A program made the position numbers and the translations under genes. The notes beneath the pieces were generated by a model. The model made no database searches. It worked only from the letters and a program-made list of their open reading frames with translations, and was not told where the DNA came from. Source: Halanaerobium hydrogeniformans (GTDB taxonomy: Bacteria; Bacillota; Halanaerobiia; Halanaerobiales; Halanaerobiaceae). Taken from it: a stretch of DNA of 64,000 nt. Location: contig NC_014654.1 of assembly GCF_000166415.1 (NCBI RefSeq), positions 930,001 through 994,000 of the forward strand. Direction: 5' to 3'. Positions 9,055-15,682 of this stretch are shown here, piece after piece (the stretch's first letter is position 1; the number at the start of each line of letters is the position of its first letter).

Positions 9055-9090
9055 AATATTTAGCTCCTTCCTGTAACCACTCAGTCTATA

Positions 9091-9120
9091 GCAAAACCCT
9101 CTTTTACAGATAAAAGAGGG
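9091..9120 (-). terminator. Intrinsic terminator downstream of gnd
   Basis: Ten-base arms CCCTCTTTTA (9097-9106) and TAAAAGAGGG (9111-9120) enclose a 4-nt loop. On the minus strand a TTTTGC tract follows. It is placed 16 bases after the gnd stop. Confidence 0.75.
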
Positions 9121-9135
9121 CTTCTCAAATTCATA

Positions 9136-10536
9136 TTAAGCTTCCCATTCTGTATGAAAAACTCCTTCTTTATCTCTGCGCTGATAAGTATGGGCACCAA
9201 AAAAATCTCTTTGAGCCTGGATTAAATTAGCAGGCAGTTTTTCGGACTTTAAACTGTTAAAATAATCAGAAGCTGCATGGAGGGCTGTTAGAGCTAATTC
9301 AGATACTGCAGCAGTAGTAAATATTTCTTCTAAATCTGCCCCTGCTGCTTTTAACTTATCTTTAAACTGATCTGATTTGATCAAAGTACTGAGATCATTA
9401 TCTACAGCAAATGACTTTTGAATAGGCTCTAAAAAAGCAGAGCGAATAATACAGCCATCTTCCCAGATCCTGGCTATTTCCTGATAATTAAGCTGATAAT
9501 TATATTCCTTAGAAGCAGCCTGCAGCAGTTTAAATCCTTCTGCATAAGCAATTACAGAAGCAAAATAAAGGGCCGATTTGAGCCTGGGAATGATAAGTTC
9601 ATTATTTACATTAACTGAATCAGGAGCAGGAAAATCTTTAGAATTTTCTACCCTTTCTTCTTTTAGAGCAGAAAGGAGACGGGCATTTACCCCTGCATTA
9701 ATTGTAGGTATTGCTACCCCTAGATCAAGAGCATTTTGTACACTCCATTTTCCTGTGCCTTTGTGTTTGGCTTTATCTAAGATAAGATTGATCAATTTTT
9801 TTCCGCTTTCTGGATCATCTTTTTGCAGAATTTTGGCGGTTATTTCTACTAAATATGACTGGAAATCCAGATTCCACTCAGCAAAAATATAACTCATTTG
9901 AGCTGGCTCTAAAGCCATAACCTTTCTCATATAATCATATATTTCTGCAATTATTTCCATGATCCCGTATTCAATACCATTATGGATCATTTTTACATAA
10001 TGACCTGCTGAATCAGGACCAAGATAACTTACACAGGCACCTTTTTCTGTTTTAGCAGCGGCATTATTAAAAATTGCTTCTACTTCCTGATAAGCTTCTT
10101 TGTTCCCTCCAGGCATAATTGACGGTCCGTGCAGGGCTCCATATTCACCACCACTGATACCTACTCCCAGATAACGAATTCCTTTTTTAGCCAGTTGTTT
10201 TGTTCGTCTATTTGTATCTTTAAAATGGGAGTTGCCGCCATCAATTATTATGTCACCAGTCTCAAGATAAGGCAGTAGACTTTCTATAACTAAATCTACC
10301 GGTTCACCTGCTTTAATCATCAGCATAATTTTTCGAGGTTTAGCAAGTGAAGAGACCAGCTCCTTTAGATCATAACTGGCTTTAATTTGCTGCTGTTCTA
10401 CTTTCTCTTCCATAAATTTTCTTGTTTTAGCTTCTGTCCGATTATAGACGGCTATAGAATGATTTTCAGCAATATTTAAAGCTAAATTTTGCCCCATTAC
10501 TGAAAGACCAATTAATGCGATTTCATATTTTGACAT
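9136..10536 (-). CDS. gnd: 6-phosphogluconate dehydrogenase (decarboxylating)
   Basis: The 466-residue enzyme oxidises 6-phosphogluconate to ribulose 5-phosphate and CO2 in the oxidative pentose phosphate pathway. The N-terminal Rossmann motif GLSVMGQNLALN is followed by YNRTEAK, where the Arg-Thr pair favours NADP+. The substrate signature is LGVGISGGEYGALHGPSIMPGG, and GPDSAGHYVKMIHNGIEYG contains the catalytic lysine. The C-terminal tail with QRRDKEGVFHTEW is complete. zwf lies two genes upstream on the same strand, separated by a cyclase-family hydrolase gene, so NADPH supply is likely coordinated. Confidence 0.97.
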   Translation of the reverse strand: MSKYEIALIGLSVMGQNLALNIAENHSIAVYNRTEAKTRKFMEEKVEQQQIKASYDLKELVSSLAKPRKIMLMIKAGEPVDLVIESLLPYLETGDIIIDGGNSHFKDTNRRTKQLAKKGIRYLGVGISGGEYGALHGPSIMPGGNKEAYQEVEAIFNNAAAKTEKGACVSYLGPDSAGHYVKMIHNGIEYGIMEIIAEIYDYMRKVMALEPAQMSYIFAEWNLDFQSYLVEITAKILQKDDPESGKKLINLILDKAKHKGTGKWSVQNALDLGVAIPTINAGVNARLLSALKEERVENSKDFPAPDSVNVNNELIIPRLKSALYFASVIAYAEGFKLLQAASKEYNYQLNYQEIARIWEDGCIIRSAFLEPIQKSFAVDNDLSTLIKSDQFKDKLKAAGADLEEIFTTAAVSELALTALHAASDYFNSLKSEKLPANLIQAQRDFFGAHTYQRRDKEGVFHTEWEA

Positions 10537-10547
10537 ATTATGTCCTC

Positions 10548-11204
10548 CTAATTAAAACTGTTTAAAAGCTTTTCGATTTCACCCTTTTCAAAAAGATGAG
10601 CTCTGGCAGGCAGTCCATCACTATTGGCTACTTTTAATAAAGCGAGTAAAAGCACATAATCTCCTGCGGGAACATCATTTAACCTTAAACCTTCTAGAAT
10701 TATTACCCCATTTTTAAGCAGATTTTTGTGGGTTGGATGATCAGACTGATTTCTTTCAATACCATTAGAATCGATTCCAATTCCCCTGAGATTTTTTTCT
10801 AAAAGATATTCTGCACCTGATTTGGCCAGATAAATGAACTTTTCTGGAGTTTTTTCTAAATAATCTTTGGCTGAATTTCTGGTTTTTAAAATTAAAAAAA
10901 CATTATTTTTAATCTGATATTCTTTTAGATCAGCTGCAGTAATTTTTTCCTCAACTTTAGTTAAATCTATAAGTTGAGCATTATAAAAAGGATTTTCCTG
11001 CAGAAAAATATTACTGTTTTCTCCATCTTCCAGCATGTGAAGAGGTGCATCAATATGAGTACCGGTATGAACATTCATTTTGAGCTCACTTTCATGGGCA
11101 TCTCCATCACTATAATCTCTTACAATTTTTAACTCCGGCCTAATTTCATCTTTACCTTTATAAACTAACATATCTTCTTTAATTGTCATAGAAATATCAT
11201 ACAT
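10548..11204 (-). CDS. Cyclase-family (PF04199) metal-dependent hydrolase
   Basis: The 218-residue protein has the family metal motif HTGTHIDAPLH (about 46-56) and further conserved histidines in SDHPTHKNLL. Relatives include kynurenine formamidase and isatin hydrolase, which open amide or lactam bonds with a divalent metal. The gene sits between zwf and gnd, 11 bases from gnd and 24 from zwf, exactly where 6-phosphogluconolactonase is often encoded, and no pgl gene is visible. A lactonase role is an inference from this position. The family itself does not establish it. Confidence 0.8.
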   Translation of the reverse strand: MYDISMTIKEDMLVYKGKDEIRPELKIVRDYSDGDAHESELKMNVHTGTHIDAPLHMLEDGENSNIFLQENPFYNAQLIDLTKVEEKITAADLKEYQIKNNVFLILKTRNSAKDYLEKTPEKFIYLAKSGAEYLLEKNLRGIGIDSNGIERNQSDHPTHKNLLKNGVIILEGLRLNDVPAGDYVLLLALLKVANSDGLPARAHLFEKGEIEKLLNSFN

Positions 11205-11228
11205 TGTATGGCCTCCTATAAATCGAGA

Positions 11229-12758
11229 TTATTTTAATTTTTTATCCCACCACTGTCTTTCATCATCTGCTAATAGTTCATCTGCAGCTTTTGGTCCCTG
11301 ACTTAAAGCAGGATAGTGGTGCAGATTTATATTTTCTTCTTCACATTTTTGCATAAATTTATCAATAAATTTCCAGGAATAATAAACTTCTTCCCAGCTG
11401 GTAAAAAGGGTTTTGTCTCCAACGATCATATCATGAATTAAAACCTCATAACTTTCTGGTGAGTTAAAAAGTTGCTCACAGCTGTGGCAGAACTCCATTT
11501 GAACAGGAACAATTCTATTAATGCTCCCCGGTTTACGGGTATTAAACTGTAAGGAAATACCTTCTTCAGGCTGGATTTTAATTAAGAGCAAATTGCTTTC
11601 ACTGCCCTTTTCTTTAAGATAAGATTGATGAAAATCATCGTTAAATTCTACAGCGATAGCCGCTTCTTTTTTGGCCAGTCTTTTGCCTGACTTAATATAG
11701 ATTGGAACATCCTGCCAGCGCTGATTATTTAAAAAGAGTTTTAAGGCTATAAAGGTTGAGGTCATTGAATTATCAGGGATACTGTTTTCTTCCCGATAAG
11801 ACTTGATCTCCTGTCCGTCTTTTTTGCTCCCCGTATATTGAGCTCTAACTATATGATCATCAAAATTATCCAGGTTAATTTCGGCAAGTTCTTTAAAAAC
11901 TTCAACTTTTTTTCGAGAAATTTCCTGAGATGATAAATCATCTGGTTCTTCCATGGTGATTAATGATAGTATCTGCAGCATGTGATTTTGAATCATATCT
12001 TTAACCACACCGGTATCATCATAATATTTACCCCTGTTTTTTACCCCTTCTGATTCATTTAAATAGATCTGAATATTATCGATATAGTCTTTATTCCAGA
12101 GGGCTCTAAATATTGGGTTGCTTAATCTGATTACCATGATATTTTGGATCATTTCTTTACCTAAATAATGATCTATTCTAAAGATATTCTTTTCTGAGAA
12201 AATATTGCTAAGACTTTTATTTAATTGCTGGGCAGAATCTAAATCACTTCCAAATGGTTTTTCTATAACAAGTTTTGAGTCTCTGTCTTCAAAGCCCAGA
12301 TTTAATAAATTAAACTTTTTAAGATTTTCAGCTATCTCAGCAAAAAAGCCGGGAGCAGTAGCAAGATAAAAAAGACGGTTATGAATTGTTTTTCCGGCTG
12401 ATTTTTGTTTTAAGATTTTCTTTAAAGCTAAAAAATCAGCTTCATCTTTAAAATTAAGCTCAAAATATTCGATATTAGCAGCTAATAACTGCCAGATACG
12501 TTTATCAAGCTTGATGTTTGAACTTAGAGATTTTTTAATTTCAGCAAGATATTCCCGCTGGCTGTCATAACGCCTTCCTGTTGCAATTATGGTAAATGTT
12601 TCTGGAAGTATATCCTTTTTGAGCATATTATAAAATGCTGGCATTATCTTGTTATGAGCCAGATCTCCGGTTCCTCCAAAAAGGATAAACTGAAAATTAT
12701 CTTTTATTTTTTTTTCCTGATCTACCTGTTTTAATTTTGTAATCAATTTTTTATTCAT
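11229..12758 (-). CDS. zwf: Glucose-6-phosphate 1-dehydrogenase
   Basis: The 509-residue enzyme makes 6-phosphogluconolactone and NAD(P)H from glucose 6-phosphate. It shows the N-terminal dinucleotide motif GGTGDLA, the EKPFG segment and the active-site signature RIDHYLGKE with its catalytic lysine. Length is normal for the family. It begins with ATG behind AAGGAAGGTGG. The gene order zwf, cyclase-family hydrolase, gnd forms an oxidative pentose phosphate cassette. Confidence 0.97.
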   Translation of the reverse strand: MNKKLITKLKQVDQEKKIKDNFQFILFGGTGDLAHNKIMPAFYNMLKKDILPETFTIIATGRRYDSQREYLAEIKKSLSSNIKLDKRIWQLLAANIEYFELNFKDEADFLALKKILKQKSAGKTIHNRLFYLATAPGFFAEIAENLKKFNLLNLGFEDRDSKLVIEKPFGSDLDSAQQLNKSLSNIFSEKNIFRIDHYLGKEMIQNIMVIRLSNPIFRALWNKDYIDNIQIYLNESEGVKNRGKYYDDTGVVKDMIQNHMLQILSLITMEEPDDLSSQEISRKKVEVFKELAEINLDNFDDHIVRAQYTGSKKDGQEIKSYREENSIPDNSMTSTFIALKLFLNNQRWQDVPIYIKSGKRLAKKEAAIAVEFNDDFHQSYLKEKGSESNLLLIKIQPEEGISLQFNTRKPGSINRIVPVQMEFCHSCEQLFNSPESYEVLIHDMIVGDKTLFTSWEEVYYSWKFIDKFMQKCEEENINLHHYPALSQGPKAADELLADDERQWWDKKLK

Positions 12759-12849
12759 TTACAGCCACCTTCCTTAATAGTAGATTGGCTATTTTAATCA
12801 GTATTATCAACTTAACATAAATACTGTTTTAAAACTGTAAATGAATTAA

Positions 12850-13485
12850 CTAATAACCTAATTCTTCTCCAACTAAGATTACTTTAATCCTGCCGTTCTT
12901 TCCAGAGCGCCTTGTAATCACAGTCTGACAGCAGATAGTATCTTCTTCCTGGCATTCATGACAGCGGCCTGTTTGAGAACAGGGTGTATTTTTATCTAAG
13001 CGCATCACATTTTCAGGGGCAGCTTGATTTTTTACTCTTTTTAAGGCTGCTGATTCATCGATACTTACTTTGTTCATCCCGGCAACAATAATAACATTTT
13101 TGGGACCATAAAGCAGAGCAGCCAGGCGATTTCCTGTACCATCTATATTTACAAGTTTACCATCTTGAGTAACTGCATTAGAACTCATTAAATAATAGTC
13201 TGCATTTAAAGCCTGATGATAAATATCTTCTTTTTCAGCTCTATTTTTTGCAGTTGCTCTATCGATTAAGTTCAGCTCAGCTTTTTGCAGCTGCTCAAAA
13301 ATATTAATTTCTTTTAAAGTCATTGAGCCTCCCCATGATACTGAAGCATTATCCTCGATCAGGCTCATCACTTTTTCGGCTGCTTTTTCTGAACTATCAC
13401 AATAATAAGCTTCCATATTCCTCTGTTTAAGACTCTTAATTAAATCTTCTGCTTTTCTTTGATAATAAATTTTTTTCGTTTCCAT
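12850..13485 (-). CDS. LUD-domain protein (LutC/YkgG-like, DUF162)
   Basis: The 211-residue protein is of the LUD family, with the motif GGSMTLKEINIFE near residue 52, LMSSNAVTQDGKLVNIDGTGNR in the centre and GPKNVIIVAG after it. The C-terminal part is cysteine-rich (PCSQTGRCHECQ and TICCQT), as in clostridial stand-alone LUD proteins. LutC belongs to the L-lactate oxidation complex in Bacillus, but lutA and lutB partners are absent here, so lactate use cannot be claimed. It lies 91 bases upstream of zwf on the same strand. Confidence 0.85.
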   Translation of the reverse strand: METKKIYYQRKAEDLIKSLKQRNMEAYYCDSSEKAAEKVMSLIEDNASVSWGGSMTLKEINIFEQLQKAELNLIDRATAKNRAEKEDIYHQALNADYYLMSSNAVTQDGKLVNIDGTGNRLAALLYGPKNVIIVAGMNKVSIDESAALKRVKNQAAPENVMRLDKNTPCSQTGRCHECQEEDTICCQTVITRRSGKNGRIKVILVGEELGY

Positions 13486-13561
13486 TATTGATCACCCTTC
13501 TTTTTAAATTTTAGTTTTATCTTTTAAAAAAATTATTTAAAATAAAAATCCTCTACCAGCG

Positions 13562-14368
13562 TTAATCTAATAGCACGATCTCAAATAATTTAGGCCACAA
13601 TTTACCAGTAACTAAAAAACTTTCTTTTTCCTCTAAATATGCTATACCATTTAAAACATCAAGTTGATGTTCATATTGATCTTTATCTATAATATTTTCC
13701 AGATCAAGGTATGCTTTAACTTCAGCATTTTCCAGATCAATTTTAACAATATAATCTTCTAACCAGATATTTGCATACAAATACCCATCTAAGTACTGAA
13801 GCTCATTAATATTGTTTAGGGGGATATCATTAGCAGTTATAGAAATTTTTTTAACTATTTCAAAATCTTCTGGATTACGGTAATAGATATACTGGCTGCC
13901 ATCACTCATGATTAAAAAATCTTGATTTGAAGTTAAACCCCAGCCTTCTCCTTGATAAGTAAACGTTTTTAGCAAATTAAAATCTAAATCATAAACGAAA
14001 GCTTTATTTTCTCGCCAGCTTAATTGATATATTTTATTAGCAAAAATTGTGATTCCCTCTCCAAAATAATTTTCATCAAGTTGAATTGATTTAATTATTT
14101 CACCACTTTGATAATCTGTTTTGCGCAGAGAAGAACTTCCATACTGACCTGTACTTTCATAAAGATATCCTTCATGAAATATTAAACCCTGGGTAAAGGC
14201 ATCACTGGCATGGGGATACACAGCAATAATCTGATAATTGATTTCTTTTAGCTCAGAATTTATTTTTTCAACCGGAATAGCATTAACAACTTTCATTTGA
14301 CTGGCTAAAAAAATGCTGATTAGAAAAAACATTGTTGTTATAATGCTAATTTTAATTAATTTTTTCAT
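13562..14368 (-). CDS. Glutaminyl-peptide cyclotransferase-like protein (beta-propeller type)
   Basis: The 268-residue protein has an N-terminal hydrophobic anchor or signal (about 5-25). The plant/bacterial glutaminyl cyclase pattern follows: VYPHASDAFTQGLIFHEGYLYESTGQYG, later GWGLTSNQDFLIMSDGS, NELQYLDGYLYANIW and the C-terminal GIAYLEEKESFLVTGKLWP. Such enzymes convert N-terminal Gln to pyroglutamate on exported proteins, so it should act outside the inner membrane. ATG 14368 was preferred over TTG 14383 because AAGGAG sits between them at the right distance. It is divergent from trpP. Confidence 0.85.
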   Translation of the reverse strand: MKKLIKISIITTMFFLISIFLASQMKVVNAIPVEKINSELKEINYQIIAVYPHASDAFTQGLIFHEGYLYESTGQYGSSSLRKTDYQSGEIIKSIQLDENYFGEGITIFANKIYQLSWRENKAFVYDLDFNLLKTFTYQGEGWGLTSNQDFLIMSDGSQYIYYRNPEDFEIVKKISITANDIPLNNINELQYLDGYLYANIWLEDYIVKIDLENAEVKAYLDLENIIDKDQYEHQLDVLNGIAYLEEKESFLVTGKLWPKLFEIVLLD

Positions 14369-14478
14369 CTGCTTCTCCTTCAAAGAGCTATGATCAGCCT
14401 ATATCAAAAATTTTGTGATTAATTATTATTTTCTTTATTGAGCTTTTAAAACCTTTATTTTAGTTATTTTAAAATATT

Positions 14479-14507
14479 TTGACATAAAATTCTTGATAAT
14501 ATATAAT
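14479..14507 (+). promoter_or_regulatory. Consensus sigma-A promoter of trpP
   Basis: TTGACA (14479-14484) and TATAAT (14502-14507) are both perfect and separated by 17 bp. The predicted start near 14514 gives a leader of about 53 bases that begins just before the triplet array. Confidence 0.85.
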
Positions 14508-14519
14508 ATAAACAATTAA

Positions 14520-14585
14520 TAGTTGAGTTTAGTTTAGAAAAAATATAAGAGGAGAGATGAGTTGAGATGAGAACAAGAGATTTAG
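14520..14585 (+). promoter_or_regulatory. Probable TRAP-binding site over the trpP ribosome site and start
   Basis: Eleven GAG/TAG triplets lie in the transcript. Four (14520, 14525, 14530, 14535) and then five (14549, 14554, 14559, 14564, 14569) repeat at exactly five-base spacing, and two more occur at 14577 and 14583. TRAP (MtrB) binds eleven (G/U)AG triplets spaced by two or three bases, and in B. subtilis it blocks trpP translation this way. Here the array covers the Shine-Dalgarno (GAGGAG) and the ATG, so tryptophan-bound TRAP would stop initiation. Confidence 0.75.
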
Positions 14586-15094
14586 CACAGGCGGCTTTGT
14601 TGGTGGCAATTGCAATGATTTTGAGGACTTTAACACCCCCGTTGGTATTGGGAATGAAACCTGATGTAACCCTGGCAATGATGTTTATTATCCTGATAAT
14701 TAAAAGAGATATTAAATTAGGATTTTTGGTTGCTTTGTCTACCGGGTTATTTACAGCTTTAACCACTACTTTTCCCGGGGGTCAGGTAGCAAATATTGTA
14801 GACAAATTACTTACTTTTATAATTGTATATAATTTGATACCTGTTATTACAAAGTTTGCCTCAAAAAGAATTGCCGCAGGGATTACAACTGCAGTAGGAA
14901 CAATTATAAGTGGAAGCTTATTTTTGACTATTGCTTCTTTATTAGTTTCTTTACCGGCTCCATTTGTGGTTTTATTTACTACAGTGGTTTTACCGGCAGC
15001 AGTGATTAATACAGTAACAGCAGTTGTACTCTTTAGTGTGGTTAACTTTGCAATGGACATCGAATATAATCAGGCTGAAAATAAAGCCGTGTAA
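14567..15094 (+). CDS. trpP: Tryptophan transporter TrpP
   Basis: The 175-residue membrane protein has about five helices and matches Bacillus TrpP (YhaG). Diagnostic segments are PPLVLGMKPDVTLAMMFIIL near residue 22 and LTTTFPGGQVANIVDK near 65. It imports tryptophan across the inner membrane. ATG at 14567 lies within the GAG/TAG triplet array, with GAGGAG 13 bases upstream. Transcription stops at a hairpin 20 bases after the gene. Regulation by tryptophan through TRAP is strongly suggested by the leader. Confidence 0.9.
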   Translation: MRTRDLAQAALLVAIAMILRTLTPPLVLGMKPDVTLAMMFIILIIKRDIKLGFLVALSTGLFTALTTTFPGGQVANIVDKLLTFIIVYNLIPVITKFASKRIAAGITTAVGTIISGSLFLTIASLLVSLPAPFVVLFTTVVLPAAVINTVTAVVLFSVVNFAMDIEYNQAENKAV

Positions 15095-15114
15095 AAAATT
15101 AATAATTAATTTTT

Positions 15115-15143
15115 GGGTCCTTTTAATAAAGGGCTCTTTTTTT
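15115..15143 (+). terminator. Intrinsic terminator of trpP
   Basis: The stem GGGTCCTTT (15115-15123) pairs with AAAGGGCTC (15128-15136), including two G-U pairs. The loop is TAAT and seven T residues follow. Confidence 0.85.
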
Positions 15144-15150
15144 ATAAATA

Positions 15151-15208
15151 TAGTTGCATCTGCAACTAATCTATGTTATTATTGATTAAACAAGTTGCAG
15201 CTGCAACT
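15151..15208 (+). promoter_or_regulatory. MarR promoter bracketed by two palindromic operators
   Basis: Operator 1 is TAGTTGCATCTGCAACTA (15151-15168). Operator 2 is AGTTGCAGCTGCAACT (15193-15208), a perfect palindrome. Their centres are 41 bp apart, about four helical turns. The promoter has -35 TTGCAT (15154-15159) inside operator 1, a 17-bp spacer and -10 TATTAT (15177-15182). Operator 2 covers the first transcribed bases. Bound dimers would block both entry and escape of polymerase. Confidence 0.8.
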
Positions 15209-15227
15209 AAAAAAAGAGGTGGTAATT

Positions 15228-15662
15228 ATGCAGATAGATGCGCCAATTGGAAAATGGATTGCTAAATTATATAAACATCATGATCAATTTGTGGATAAAC
15301 TATTAGAACCACTTAGTATTAATCACAGTGAAGGTAATATGCTGATTTATCTCTATAAAGATGGAGATGGGATAAGTCAGAAAACTTTGCAAGAAAACCT
15401 TGGAGTAGATAAAGCTACAGTGTCACGCTCGGTTAATAGTTTAATCCAAAAAGGCTATATTCGTAAAGAGTCTTCTCCTGAAGATGGTAGAGTGAATTTG
15501 ATATATTTAACTAAAAAAGCAAAAGAGTTTGAAAAAAAGATCAAGGATATTTATCAAAAATGGTTTGATATTTTTTTAAAAGAGATTTCTGAAAAAGACA
15601 CAAAAATAGTGCTTAATACTTTAAAGAAGATGTATGAAATGGTTCAGGGCACAGTTGATTAA
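15228..15662 (+). CDS. MarR-family transcriptional regulator, probable autorepressor
   Basis: The 144-residue protein has the MarR winged helix: a recognition region QENLGVDKATVSRSVNSLIQKGYI and the wing KESSPEDGRVNLIYLTKKA with the conserved DxR. It begins at ATG 15228 behind AGAGGTGG; an upstream in-frame extension is unlikely because it would run through operator 2. It heads the operon with the MMPL exporter, which starts 20 bases after its stop. The two GTTGCA palindromes upstream make autoregulation of the whole export operon likely. The ligand is unknown, perhaps a hydrophobic compound moved by the exporter. Confidence 0.9.
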   Translation: MQIDAPIGKWIAKLYKHHDQFVDKLLEPLSINHSEGNMLIYLYKDGDGISQKTLQENLGVDKATVSRSVNSLIQKGYIRKESSPEDGRVNLIYLTKKAKEFEKKIKDIYQKWFDIFLKEISEKDTKIVLNTLKKMYEMVQGTVD

Positions 15663-15682
15663 TGAATTTGGGAGGTAAAGTC

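Noticed and set aside
15662-15682. Upstream ATG for the MMPL exporter
   Set aside because: ATG 15662 overlaps the MarR stop and lacks a ribosome site; GGGAGG points to ATG 15683.
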